Notes under the pieces: model-generated | Database searches by the model: none | Told to the model about the DNA's origin: nothing | What the model saw: the letters and a program-made list of their open reading frames with translations, nothing else | In this document: positions 22,111 through 34,639 of the stretch, piece after piece | Layout: each line of letters starts with the position of its first letter | Numbering within the stretch: the stretch's first letter is position 1 | Assembly (NCBI GenBank): GCA_950022655.1 | Contig: OX465583.1 | Coordinates: 31,151,360 to 31,215,359 of the forward strand | DNA from: Alentia gelatinosa | Taxonomy: Eukaryota > Annelida > Polychaeta > Phyllodocida > Polynoidae | Direction of reading: 5' to 3' | Length of the DNA: 64,000 bases | Position numbers and translations under genes: made by a program

Positions 22111-24629
22111 CCTCAGGGTGTTGCTTGAGGCCGAATCCTTCCGAGACTGGGTTTAATACATAGAGAACAGAGAGTCAGAGGACAGACATAGTGACATGGG
22201 TATATAAAGTAGAATTTGCGTGTTATATATATCCATGGTATGAACAACACTGGTCTCTCTACACTGAGACCTTGAAAAGTACAGCAAATGATTGAATACG
22301 TTCTCTCACTGAATATGATTTATGACGTGCATTGATTTTTATGATGCCTCTCTAAATTTCTTTTGGCAGGATTCTTGCATTGGACATTCCCAAACTCCCA
22401 ACCATAAGAATTGAATCATTCGTTGTTCTGTATGTGTTAGATATGTTTTTGAAATATGTATTTCCCCCCAGAAAATAGTATTCACATACACACAACTGTG
22501 GTATATATCAAAGCTATACAGGCCTGGACAATGTGCTTTGGTTAAAAGCAGCAAGCAACAGTATCAATAGTCCGTGCAGTCTGTGGCAGAGTTACAGCAA
22601 ACTGAATCTGTGTGGAGAGTTGGGTATGAGGGGGCAAGGTGAGATTGAGTGGGTAAGGCTGGGGGCAGAGAAAGAGGAGAGGTTCTGAAGAAGCAGTGGG
22701 GGGAGAGGGGTGTAGGGGGTGCCACTAACGGGACGCCGGATATGCAGTACAGCGCCCCCTAGGCAGGACGCTCTCACACTCTGCGCTGACTCACGATCCA
22801 ACGGGTCCCCTGGCCACGGAACAACGGCACGGCATCGCTTCATACTGTACATCAATCAACACATGTCCTTTCAGACTCACGCCACTGTATCTACTACAGG
22901 GTCATATCACAGCTAGATTAAATCTGGCAGTGAAAGTGTGGTATAGTGGAGCCAAATGTGCAGTTTGTAGTACGATACTCGATCCAATTTACCATCCCTT
23001 CTCCCATTGATGAAGAAATCTCTGCACAAGCCCCAGTGAAAGCTGATTAGTACATATCTAATTACGGCTTTCATCTTTGGTGATGAATCGACCGTATTGG
23101 CGATGGATTTTACTTTGGTCATACGGAATGCGAGGCGAGTCCAATCATCACATTTTGTCCATAGTGATAGGTTGGTTACTACAGAGACCACACTGTATCT
23201 ATGGTAATGTAATGGTGGCCTCAGTCATCTCCAAGAACAGTTACAGGGATTTTATAAAAGCTATATTTCTCTGATTCGAGAGTCATCCATAGTTTCCTAA
23301 ATTCGCATGCTTAAAGATATTTGCATAGTTTCTAAATGCCAGTTGCTGAAATGATTAATCCACAATTTCCGAAAGTCGTTTGCTTAAAATGATTCGCAAA
23401 TTTAGTGTCCAATTGTCGTCTGCTTAGATCATTTCCACAGAGCCTCTAAGAGCCGTCTGCTCAAATTATTTATGCACATTATCGTTTTCATAAATGATTC
23501 CACATAGTTCCCAGAGGTATCCTTTCCAGGGTTCCTCGTTTTTACTCCCAAATAATTTACTCCCCTACCTCCATTCCATTATCGAAAGATCATCCTATAA
23601 CCTGCACTAGAATAATAATTTCAGATAAAAGATAAATAGATCCCCAGGAGTCACCCGTCAACACCTCTAGCTTTAAGAGCTTCTTCATTTACACAGTCGA
23701 TCGGAATTTCCGAAATCTAATGCTGTAAATGTTATTCACAGACAGAGGCAAAGCATGGAGGTAGCGGCACGGCTAAAAGCCTATGTTTGTGGAAGAGGAG
23801 GTTGATAATGCCTTTTGAATATGGATGGATCAATCGGGTTTATCATGAGCGCGTCTCCTCTTATTGATCCACCGTCGCAGTGCACTAATCTAATACCGGA
23901 GGGATTACATCTACAGCGCCCGCCAGTCGATGATACTCAAAACCACAGGCACACCACATCGCCCTGCCTGTGCACATTACCTTGTTCTATGTGGGCATCA
24001 GGTAATTGGCCAGCCAGTACATATTATCATGTTTGTGGGCTTCATATAAGAACTACACAACTGTGTTTAGTGAGCATAAGGTAACTATAGCACGCCTTCA
24101 GAAAGTATCAGACTCGAGCTTATCGGAGTAATGGTAGCTAAAGAGGTAGCGGAATCACGTGTCACAGACTTGGTTGGTTTTCCAATATGATTATAAAGAT
24201 TGTACAGAGATCAATCTTGCATCTGGTAATTTGGCACCCTTTATAGACAGCGGGCTACTTAATTACGTTCGTTTGTGACGTGACATATGGTATCAGAAGG
24301 AAACTGGCTTACTGACTTCAGGATACATCTGAAGGACAATTTCACCACATTACTTATTTTTGTATTCAAGTATATTCATAGACAATACAACCGTTCACCT
24401 GTTGCCAGTTGATCTTCCACGTTGGCGTCACATGTAACGTGAGAGGGCACGTTATGTACAGGCACATGACTCAAAAGAACATCACAATCCATTTATACAA
24501 CATACACCCCAGTAAGATAGAACTATAACACAATCAATCACCATTTTCTCATCGAAATCATAAACAATATAAACATCGGTAATACGCATACATAACCCAT
24601 GGACAACTGAAGGTCTTCTAACTTGATAT
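22111..24629. other. Mixed non-coding stretch
   Basis: Holds the 39-bp minisatellite at 23285, a GC-rich patch at 22680-22830 with a weak CTCF-like GCGCCCCCTAG, and a segment at 24000-24090 with words (GGGCATCAGGTAATTGG, GTAACTATAGC) that recur near 25370-25620 and so may belong to an undefined repeat. Confidence 0.35.
23285..23520. repeat. Degenerate ~39-bp minisatellite
   Basis: TTTCCGAAAGTCGTTTGCTT and relatives recur near 23293, 23327, 23367, 23405 and 23446, each followed by an AAATGATT-like segment. Confidence 0.6.
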
Positions 24630-25320
24630 ATAGGTTGCTGACGCACTTTAACTGAAGTTATTCAGTATTGTTTGTAGTTCCTCCTTTACTTTCATTTTGA
24701 AGTTATCTGTTATACCTTCTGGGTTGCAATTCTCTTCTTGTTCGTACTTCTTCGGTTTCAGAAATATGGTCTGTGTTTTTGGTCTACAAGGTAATTAACA
24801 TAAGTAGATGCCCAGCCCTTCTGATATCGAGACACCGAATTTTACATCTATTATGCAGTTCCATGCTGCTGAGTTCTCTTATCTGTTTAAACCCTTGAGC
24901 AATCCGTAAGGCTCTATTAATCATGGTTGGGAGATCCTTTCTGTTTTTTGCGAGCTACAGTAAAAATCGGCATATTCTTCTAGAGACAAGATCATTTGTT
25001 TTGCTATTATAAGTACCGCATTTGCAGTCAATGCGTATCTTATTTTTTCTAGATCTATACAGTCTTTTGTTTACCTCGTTCAGAACTTTGTTGGTATGGT
25101 CATTTATCTAAAATGAATTATCTATATAGACGCCTAAATATTTATAAACAGCTACCGGCAATAAGCTAGGCCCTCCAATGTGTACATGTAAATTTGCATC
25201 TATATTTCTACTGTTACCAACCCACATGATTTTTGTTTTCTTAAAGTTAGTTTTAATCTTATTACTATTCGTTCATGTGTCTATATCCGTTTAATCACTT
25301 TCCATTTTCTGCACATGATT
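24630..25320 (-). pseudogene. Decayed LINE reverse-transcriptase fragment
   Basis: Minus-strand relic matching the C-terminal region of a LINE ORF2. It has KTKIMWVGN at 25239-25213, YKYLGVYID in the same frame at 25146-25120, then NRALRI and RELSSMELHNRCKI further on (24930-24845). These line up with the NKTKSMWF, YKYLGITLD and NRALRI segments of the intact LINE at 15454-17943 but differ at many residues, so it is a related family, not a recent copy. Stops and frame changes interrupt it; no poly(A) is obvious at its left end. Confidence 0.65.
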
Positions 25321-25759
25321 GTTAAATGAAGGTAGCGATTGAGACTCCATAAAACGTTTATGGGGATGAGGTAACTATAGCCATCCTACATATATAGCTG
25401 TGAGCTAATGCATTTTGTCTCATGTTGTTTTATCCTTTTTCAAATAGTCTCTCGTTGGCCCATAGCCAAGGTGTGACTTTCCTGCAAACATTAATACTAC
25501 AAGATTATGTGACTATCGTTGGGGGTAAAAGGACGTTTGAAAACCGAAAACCAATACATCAGTGCAGGAACTCTGTGCCGCGCTTGTTTATGGGCATCAG
25601 CTAATTGGCTATTGAATATGCATTACCTTGTTTATGGTTGCCAGGTAAATAGCCATCCTACATGTATTATTACTTTGTTTGTCAGTACAAAAAAGTTCAC
25701 CATTGTCAGATAAGCAGTCCATTGGCACAAACCCATCAAAATATTAGGTCGACAATGTA

Positions 25760-25835
25760 GGCTTGATGGTGCTTTTTGACACAACAATATCCAGAGTAAT
25801 ATCAGAGCTAAATTCAATTATAACATGAGGTGACA
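25760..25835 (-). mobile_element. SINE body fragment without tRNA head
   Basis: Contains the family's tail block (plus-strand GATGGTGCTTTTTGACACAA and the following segment) in the same orientation as the four headed copies. The tRNA-like part is absent. Confidence 0.35.
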
Positions 25836-26134
25836 TACGTCGCGTTTATATCACATTGTCCTAAAAATTCTAGGGTGATTTGCAAACATGACAGTCTATT
25901 TTCTCATGGTTACATACTTCCCTTACAAAGGCAGGGTGCTCAATATGATTTATCTTATATCGAAGTAATTTAAAGTCACATATAATACAACATACATGGG
26001 TATACATGACACACAGGGCAATACATCAGGCAGTAACAAGACAAACCCTTATTTATTCAGCCCATCCTTAGTCTTACTATCAAATGTACGGTTTAAATCA
26101 CCAATTAATGGCAAAGGGCAATCAAAACAGTACG

Positions 26135-26260
26135 TGGGCCTCCATGATATGACAGAGGTACTCATGATATGGCAGGGGTACTCATGATAAGACAGGATCA
26201 CTCATGACACAACATGGGCCATCATGATATGAAAGAGTCACTCATGCCATGTGTCTTCCA
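26135..26260. repeat. ~23-bp minisatellite
   Basis: TACTCATGATATGACAG and variants repeated about five times. Confidence 0.6.
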
Positions 26261-28048
26261 GACAGTGATACCATGTTGACCCGTAACACAATGGAATTTT
26301 GCGGTCAGGAGGCAATTACCAAACTGTCACATTCCCGACACTGCACCGCCATACATAAAAACCCTTCCCGATCCCCATCACACCCCAGGCGCCAGCATCA
26401 CAGGGAGAAGCAGTAGCGAGGGCCGCCACAGTCCTGATCATGTTATTGATACGGCTGCGGCAGTCACCGTCCATATTGCATACCTCCTGTTGGGGCCTGC
26501 TTCCTAAAAAAGAATAACACCAATAGTTAAAGAGGTCCATCAGGAGGGCCAACAACAGAGGGCTCCAGTGCCCAAGGCGGGCAGTCGGTGATGGGTCCAG
26601 ACAATGGAGCAGGGAGAAGGCTTATTGGCCAGGAGGAAGATGCTGGAGGAGTAATTGTATGGCGGGAGTGGGGAGGTCAAGTCAGTGTTGGAGCATGCAG
26701 CGGAGACTTAGAGGGATTATTACATGGAGAGATGGTTTGGAGATGATGGTATTGCCTGCCATTCCCTGTGTTGTTTGTTCATGGCATTGTTCGGTGTAGG
26801 AGCTGAGTAAAAAAACTCACCCTTTGATGGAATCTGGACACTATCCTACATCGCCAGTACACCATGTTTTCCATAAAGTAAACGATGGACACTGTTCTTC
26901 GTTGCATGTTGTCACCACCAGATCAGAGGAAAACATGGTGAATCGTCCAATTTTCGTAGCTAGTGTCCGTAGCGTGGTGGCTACATAGAATAGTGTCTTG
27001 TGTGCACTAGCGTTAACAATGTTACGTCTAATTATACATGCAAAAGACTAAGAAAGAGTATTTTATCGAAATATTTTGAGGTTATAAGCGTGGTTTAGCA
27101 ACCTATGTAAAAATATAGTCTTATGTTTCGAACCACTGGCAGCAATAGCCTGTTGTCAAATGACAAAAGGCCGGCTCGCTTAACTAGTATTACAGAGAAA
27201 AGTACAATTTTGAAGAAAATGTTAAATCAAGCACTACTTAATTGCAAAAAGAATCCCCAAAGACCCCATCCCATACATTCTCGCCATGTAAGACACTCCT
27301 TACCTACATCACATGTTACTTTCCCAATAAACATGACCAATCCCGCTTGCACATGCCGCTCATCCACTACTCGCTTGCCTGCCCACTGAGGCTGCCTTCT
27401 CAGCCCACAAAAAGTAATGCAACCTTTGCATGCCTCAAGGTATCATCTGCTCCTGCCCCCTCTAATGGAGTGTCTCAAGGTATCATGGCATCGTTTGTAA
27501 GAGGATGCCTAAATCCATACTCACGCAGAGGAAGGAAATTCAAAATGTTATTCAATTCATTACTTCTGTCATTCATTTCATCACGTATTTCATACTTGAG
27601 AGGTAATAAGGTCAGGAGACCGGATATTCTTTGCCTGGTATTCAGGATCGTCGATGAAACAAGTATCTGTCAGGTCGCATATGTTTGCAGTTGCAAATGA
27701 ATAGGCCATGAAAACTGAAGGTATCTAGTTTAGCATCATACAATAGTGTGTTACTGTCGTATTGTTGCCAATGATGCTACAACAGTGTCCTTGTGATGAT
27801 GATGTAATCATAATACAAGGAACTCCTTCACTAAACAGGAATACCTGGATTCAATATATACTCGTGCACGTACTTTTAATAGTTGTGTACTGCTACTCCC
27901 CACACAGTATATATATTGTGTATGGCACCCTGTCCTGTACAGTATGTGGAACAAGTTGAGATATCAGCCTCAACATGGTTTCAAAAGCAATTTATGATAC
28001 AATTAGATTTTCTGGTATATAAACAATATAAAAGAACATGCTATTGTC
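26261..28048. other. Non-coding stretch with short unrecognised frames
   Basis: The 152-codon plus frame at 27242-27700 has no recognisable motif and contains the repeated word CAAGGTATCAT, seen again at 28222. A donor-like AAAGG|GTGAGT lies on the minus strand at about 26824, with no acceptor seen. Confidence 0.35.
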
Positions 28049-28115
28049 GCACATTATACAAGACTTGACGAGGCTAACGTAAACACCAGCAAGCCTCATC
28101 TCGTCTTGTATAATG
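28049..28115. repeat. 67-bp inverted repeat
   Basis: GCACATTATACAAGACTTGA pairs with CTCGTCTTGTATAATGC across a spacer AACGTAAACACCAGCA. Arms are about 27 bases with a small bulge and enclose AGGCT...AGCCT. Confidence 0.5.
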
Positions 28116-28619
28116 CATGATCATGGTTAGGTTGTTCTATATGAATATTGCCTAGGAATTTTAAGTCTACGCCTTAATCATACTTTTTATTAAGCTTGTA
28201 CAAAATCCTTCTACCAATACTTCAAGGTATCATGTCTTCTTGCACTTGCAATTGCTTGTAGCCATGGATTTTTTCATGAAGGCATCACTTCCCTCAGTCA
28301 GGCAACGTTGTATGTTACCTGTTGTTGGACATCTACTGCGAACACGAGTCAAGGAGGGAATGCCTGTGTCTGGTCTCGGTGGCTTTAGTGTAATACATAC
28401 TTGTCTTACACTCTGGCTTGTTTCCGCTCTCGTGTTTTAAGATAGGAGTCAGATAATCTGATGCGCACACAGCCCTACAACCCTTATCTACCCACCAGTC
28501 ATAGTTCACTGAGCACAGAGCTGTGTCTAATCAACCGTATCGCTTGACCAGCGCCGCCCATCGGGCACTGTTACAAGCATGGTTAGCACTACACCACCGA
28601 CCACTTCTGCCTGCCTCAA

Positions 28620-28831
28620 TATTTCTCTGTCTCTCTATCATATTCTTTGTCTATCTGTCTGTCTGTCTTTCTGTACCTGTGTCTCTGTCTCTGTCTCTCT
28701 GTCTCTCTGTCTCTCTGTCTCTCTCTCGCCACTCTGACCCTTTCTCTCTCTGCTCCTACATTTTTAACCTGGAGGTCCTTGATTCTCTCCAATGCAATAT
28801 TTTCTCTATCAATTGTATATGTTCCCTAACC

Positions 28832-28864
<33 letters not shown>

Positions 28865-28960
28865 CTATGTGCCGTTTTGCATTCTCTCTCTATTTCTTTG
28901 TTCATGTCTCTATCTATCCTGTATCTCATTCCCTATCTTCTCCGCCCATCTATCTGTATA
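28620..28960. repeat. CT-rich tract
   Basis: Plus strand dominated by TCTCTGTCTCTGTCT and a perfect (TC)n near 28840-28863. Accounts for the 177-codon Ser/Leu/Cys-rich plus frame at 28523-29056. Confidence 0.85.
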
Positions 28961-31374
28961 TATAGGAGTCAGTCCGACTGTGGATGGACGGCTGACCTGG
29001 CGGCTGGCAATAGCTACAGTCATCAATCAATATGGATTTTATCGTTCGCATCGTAAAGCAAATTTACCGGCTGTATATGGGCGGCTGCAGACAGGGCTTT
29101 GCTGTCAGCAGCAGTGGGCTGTGCCTGGACGTTTAGCTCCGTAAACTGATCAGTCAGGGTTTGCAGAGCCGTATGAAGGCAGCCACATGCCCGCTCATCC
29201 TACTAAAACCTACAGAAAGACTGAGAATAAATGCTGCATAATGCCCACACATCGCGATTCCTCATTCTATTATCTAGCGAGAATGCCTTAAGGCGGCATC
29301 TCAGGATGGGGCAGGAATGACTTAAGATATTATGTATTATTGGGGGCTGAAGATGCCTGCAGACATCCTTTAGAAATTCAATAATATTTCAATAAATACA
29401 GGATGGTTTTAGAAAAGAATCATATATGTAAAGGAGTCTGTGTAAACCAATATAATTATCATTTTAGAAAAAATCATTTATGGCAATGATGAGGTCGTAT
29501 GGACCACACACATTAGCAGTGAAATCATAGTAAATGCCTCAAAGTATTCTAATGGGATCTCAATCTTAGACAGATAAACCCTGGCAAGCACATTCACTTA
29601 TATTGCCAGGCATCACGTCCACCCGTACCCATTCTGATCGGCCTGAAAGGCAATATCCCATCTCCGATGAAACATCCCCCCCCTACTATAACCCCTGGTA
29701 ATGTTACCCCATATTGCCATTCATAAAGCCCAAACTGTAAACTGACACTCCCTGAGCCTTAGCATCTCACATAGCTTTAAGTACTTACACCCAAACCCTG
29801 ACCAGGAAAGGATAACCCGAGTCCCTACCCTTACAGAGCTATGTAATAATCCCTATTCATCTCCTCCCTTCTTCCCTGTTCAGGAGTAATTGTGTCATGA
29901 TCACCCCTCATCATTAAAACCGATATTCAGGCGAGTGGGTATTTGGGGAATGTTGAATGTAGACTAGCATCTCATAAATATTCATGCGGCTGCCGTGACT
30001 GCGCACCATCTGAAGAACCCCAGGGTTGCAGCGCGCCGGATTTATTATCCCAATACTCACTCTGTTTTGTGGCATTCGGAATGTCTCTGTATATTCTCAT
30101 AAAGAGTCTGGTGGCTATAAAACGGGACACGTCGAAGGTTGTGGAGAGATAAAGCGATTTATATCACTCTGTGATTTTTTCGCTCCATACTCCATAGCCA
30201 GTAAAGAAATGGTATTTTACATATACAGAGTAGACTGCTCAGTGGATTACCGAAGATGCTATCCATTTGGCAGATATGTCTTCCTTTCCAGACAGCATGA
30301 GGGTGGACTCTAGAGGTCTGCCAGGAAACAATTACTGGGTGAATTGACTTGAAGGATTTTTGGCGTCTTTGTACGCCCCGGCACCGAAAGCAGAGTAACA
30401 TAGAAATGGAATAACAACTGAGAAATGAGTCAATTTGTCCACATCATAATGCTAGCCAAGATACACATGAGAATATATTTGTCAGATAGGAATGTATTTC
30501 ATCATATATATAGTGCGTAACCTATAGCCATTCTTTCATAGATACACCTAATCTTATCACTGTAGAGATTCATTTATACACCATATACCTCGATATAATC
30601 AAATGCATAGGCTTATACAAGGATCTTGGTAATAACCAATATTTCAAGAATGACTATACCAACAAGAATAAGCATAATGTTCAATCACTTAACAGTATTA
30701 TTCATTGATACATACACTTACGCCATCACATAAATTCGTAGGTCCTTCATTGGAATGATTTACTATATATATTTACATCTAAAAACACAAAGGTGTAAAG
30801 CAGTACTTTCCGTAACCATAATTGCATGTCTGTTATTGGTAAAAAGTATTTTACATACGACAAAAGAGCCCGTTTATAAGAGATCTGAATTGAATTTCTT
30901 GCCAAAACTACAAACAACAATCAATCATGAATTAAACTCAAGGTCTCAAACTTCCCCATTAGCACGATTAAATATAGGTAGGCCACTCCCAATTTGCCCT
31001 GATAGACAGGCAGGTCACTGCCGAGCAGCTCTGAGCGGTTCATGGTGAACCTTCTGAGAGAGAGATGTGCTTGGATCTGAGGATAATAATAATTCTGTTA
31101 CGTGATCATCCTATGAATATCTTGTCAAGTATTAATCAATATCTTACCAAATACCATTGCAGACAGAAAGACTTTTAAGTGTTACCTCGCACAATGTAAG
31201 TTATTCTGGTAGGTTGAAACTTCGGGGATGAATCGATTAAATAGGCATAAAGAACTCCTCCCGGTTATTTGTTCTTTGATACCCACCATGTTCATGGTGT
31301 GAAGTATTGTGGAAGTATCCTACTTCATAGACCGGGATTCCTATCTACTAGAACGGGAATATGCCATCTACCTT

Positions 31375-31379
<5 letters not shown>
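28961..31379. other. Unique non-coding stretch
   Basis: No repeat family or gene recognised. Short frames (for example 95 codons at 30026-30313 plus) overlap frames on the other strand. Confidence 0.4.
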
Positions 31380-31424
<45 letters not shown>

Positions 31425-31712
31425 TCTCTCTCTCTATCTATCTATCTCTGTCTTAGTCACTGACTCTCTGTCTCTGTCTGTCTCAGGCTCTATATCTGCG
31501 TTTGTCTCGCTTTCTGTCCCTGTCACTTCTCTGTTTTTGTTCCAGCCGCTGTGTCAGTCTCTGTCCCCCTTTCTCTATCTCTGTATAATTCTCTGTCTTA
31601 GTTTTTCTATCTTTGTCTCACTCTTTCTGTAGCAGTCTCTCGATCTCTCAGTCTTAATTTCTCTGTCTCAGTCCCCATCTCTGTTTTAGTCTTTCTGTCT
31701 GAGTGTCTATTT
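31380..31712. repeat. CT-rich tract with perfect (CT)n core
   Basis: (CT)n at 31380-31436 grading into TCTGTCTCAGTCTCTG-type sequence. The 107-codon plus frame here is low complexity. Confidence 0.9.
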
Positions 31713-31832
31713 GATATTATACATGCATGGTATTTTACATAGAATGAGTGGGACGTGCTACTCTCTGCTAATACAGACTCTAGTACTGAGACCTCCTGCT
31801 AATTCTCACCCCACCTCCTCCTGTCCCTACAG

Positions 31833-31967
31833 ACACCCAGTCTGGTGCAGTGCTGCCAGGCTCTCCTCCACCAGGGGGTGTTGATGCTTGCCCGCCAGGG
31901 TGGCAGATCCCCTCCGTGCCCCTTGCCCACCTCTGATGTGGCATCGGATCACCCCTGGCCTGTTTAG
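31833..31967 (+). CDS. Candidate 3'-terminal exon (unrecognised)
   Basis: The plus strand has a branch-like CTGCTAAT, a pyrimidine tract and CCTACAG ending at 31832, among the best acceptors in the window. Two frames are open behind it. One gives TQSGAVLPGSPPPGGVDACP... and stops at 31934-31936. The other gives TPSLVQCCQALLHQGVLMLA... and stops at 31965-31967. No frame reaches a donor, so this would be a last exon. AATAAA occurs at 32608 and 32743. The minus strand also has an 87-codon frame here; the splice signal favours plus. Confidence 0.25.
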   Translation, partial: TPSLVQCCQALLHQGVLMLARQGGRSPPCPLPTSDVASDHPWPV

Positions 31968-32849
31968 ACTGTGAGCTGATTCTCGAGCCGCTCTGAGCAG
32001 TTCCTAGACACTGAGGCGTACACCCCACCACATCACCCTCCAACCCCTGTGCCTATCAATCAATCAAGGCTGCCTGCACTGCTCATTGAGAAAGCATTAA
32101 CTTCGATCACAGTCTGGCAGGATAAGCAGGGGGTGGGATCTCAGAGCTGACCTGCAAATCAGCACGTTTGTAATCCTGCTTTACATGGGGTTAAAACCTC
32201 CCAAGGGTGATTATATGTGCCCTAGTACATAACAAGACCCTATTAACCTCTAACCTGTGTTCATACGTATTAGTAGTCTAATGTATGATTGACTGAGCAT
32301 TTGCATCGTTTTCTCATAAGGCATTTTTCAACTGACCGAATATTTAGCACCAATCCCCAGTCAGGAACCACTTATTGGAACTAACGATACAAGATTTGCT
32401 AATGGAAACAGACAATGCAATGAAATGGAAACGAATATTTTGCTGAATATTGTGCAATATGTAATCACAAACTGATTTCTTCATTGGCTGACTAAATCAA
32501 ACCCCTTTGATTTTCGTAGGTGGTCATTTGAAACAGACCAAAGGCATCGCTTCTCACCGATAAAGCTGAACCTACTGGCAGTTGTTGGTGGCCACCGACC
32601 AACTTTTAATAAAATTCAATTGATCGGTGGGGTTTACACAATGTATATGTTTCTAGGAATGTACCATTTAAGATTCTAAAAGATATGACAATCATTGGAT
32701 ACCAGGATGTTACACTCACCACTGAATCTGTTTGACAAAGTCAATAAAGGCTGCAAAATATAATCAATATAGCTATTATATGTTATTTATACGACCCCCA
32801 TTATCAGTTGCACATCTTCCCTCTCTTTCAGTGATTCATTAACTATTGC

Positions 32850-33110
32850 TTCTCATCCTGTCACTGGAACCAACGACAAATACATAAAACATGAATTAAT
32901 GCTTCTAGTTACCTGACAGATTAATGTCTTTACGATCATGTAAATACAGCCGTTAGAATATTCAGTGGATTGTTGCTTTGGATGAGACAATTGTTGGAGT
33001 AATCAATTAGGTTAATTCTTCTTGCGATCACTGAATAAGAAGCCATTGCAGCCAGTAATGCAATTGCTAATTCCTCCAGCGTACAATCAACCGATACAGA
33101 GCTATGGTTC
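32850..33110. promoter_or_regulatory. Homeodomain/SOX-site-rich AT segment (enhancer candidate)
   Basis: Dense words: CTGACAGATTAATG, TGTAAATA, GGATTGTTGCTTTGG, ACAATTGTTGG, AATCAATTAGGTTAATT. Their density is suggestive of a developmental enhancer, but AT-rich DNA yields such words easily. Confidence 0.2.
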
Positions 33111-33824
33111 TTTTCGTGGACGTGCTGGGACTTTTATCCTGTAATTGCTTTAATACGAAATAATAGCTTTATTCAAGATAATTTCAACGTAATTACAATG
33201 TCTTAATTTGCCCACCTTTAACACAAGCAGCAGTTACTGAAGAACCTGTCACATAGCAAATATTTGGTCTATTCATGAAAACCAGTCCATATTGGGATTG
33301 GAATCTGTACCACCGTTATTGATTTTTACCAAGTATTATATTGTATGGATCTATTGCTTACTGGCAAATGAATATACTAAGAACTGAGATCTGTGTTGAT
33401 TTAGGAATTTAAGTTAAAAACTGTAAGTTCATGAAGTATCAACAGAGAATATTTAACCGAGAAATGCATTATGAAAGCACATGATTTGCTTGGCTCCTCT
33501 CATTTTTCAGTCGCTTCACTTTTTCGCTATAAGGCTATGATTAAAGCCCAGGTGGGGTTTATGGCTGTTAGATGGCCTTATTTACGATGGAATCAGATAA
33601 TGGGGGCTTGCCACATGCGCAGCAGTGCAACAACGACCAGTGGGGTTAATTATTAACCGTTGTTTTGTTTCTTTGTCGATGGCAGGAATCCAGTCACAGA
33701 GCAGCCATGGCTCAGTTAACAGGTGCATCAGACGGCGGCTATCCCTCGTCTTCAGTCTCAGGCCGGATATAGACTAGCAAATAGATCCTTCGCACCCGGA
33801 ATACATTAATGATCCAGATACACT

Positions 33825-34175
33825 CAACGCCAATAAGGTGCTACAGCGGTAGCACAGTACATTCATTATACCAACAATCTACTTCCCAATAATGTGTTAC
33901 GGTGCCTGTACAGAACATTCCTTATGCCACCAGTCTCTGCCATATAATGCACTGCTGCATAGTTGTGCATTCATTATACCAACACTCCTCTGCCAAATAT
34001 TGTACTGCAGCGCAAGTGTAGTGCATGCATTGTACCAACAGTCCTCTGCCCAATAAGGTATTGCGGTAAACGAACATCACATGAATTACTCCAACAGTCC
34101 CCCAGTCCAATAACGGAATGTGGTATAAATACAGTACAATCATTGTGCCAACAGTCCGCTGTTTTACACAGGACT
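33825..34175. repeat. 56-bp minisatellite, about six units
   Basis: CCAAC-type anchors recur at 33871, 33927, 33979, 34035, 34091 and 34148 (spacings 52-57). Unit words include ATTCATTATACCAACAGTCC and CTCTGCCCAATAAGGTATTG. Overlapping open frames on both strands are products of the repeat. Confidence 0.75.
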
Positions 34176-34389
34176 TGTGACATGAATCTGGTATTATGAC
34201 CGAGGTATATAGCAATGAAGAAAGGCAGGAAGGTATTCATACAATACTTAGCCAGAGGCTGAGGTGAATGCCTATTAAGGTATTACATCATAGATCTAAG
34301 AATGTTTATTTGAAATTGACATCCCTACGTATATTTCTAGATGATAGTGCTATTCTGTGCCCCATCCTTGCTTATTTATTTGGGCATAC

Positions 34390-34617
34390 CTAGCAGAAAA
34401 CAAAATGCACAAGCGTGCTAGTGTATAGTTTGACTAGCACATGAAGAATACCCCCTCCCCTACATGTGGGGCTGTGTTTAGTCCAGGCGGACCCTGGGGG
34501 AAGCCCCCCGACCCCCTTTACCCCCGCCCAGACCTTCCACATGTCTCTACAGACTCTCACAGCCGTGTTGAACTCAGTTTGGAGGAGGTGCCACCGAGAC
34601 CGGCGCCCCGACGCCTC
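34390..34617 (-). CDS. GC-rich open segment behind an acceptor-like site (uncertain exon)
   Basis: The minus strand TTTATTTACCCGCCTGTAG is followed at 34617 by a 75-codon open frame (…RWHLLQTEFNTAVRVCRDMW…) ending at 34390. The plus strand also has a 64-codon Pro-rich frame (34441-34635), so composition may explain both. No domain recognised. Confidence 0.2.
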   Translation of the reverse strand, partial: EASGRRSRWHLLQTEFNTAVRVCRDMWKVWAGVKGVGGLPPGSAWTKHSPTCRGGGILHVLVKLYTSTLVHFVFC

Positions 34618-34639
34618 CTACAGGCGGGTAAATAAACTA

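Noticed and set aside
22752..22765. CTCF motif at GCGCCCCCTAGGCA
   Set aside because: Three mismatches in the right half of the core.
27242..27700. 152-codon plus open frame
   Set aside because: No motif, no splice signals, atypical composition; contains a non-coding repeated word.
28523..29056. 177-codon plus open frame, Ser/Leu/Cys-rich, hydrophobic
   Set aside because: Translation of CT repeats; hydrophobic look comes from TCT/CTC/TGT codons.
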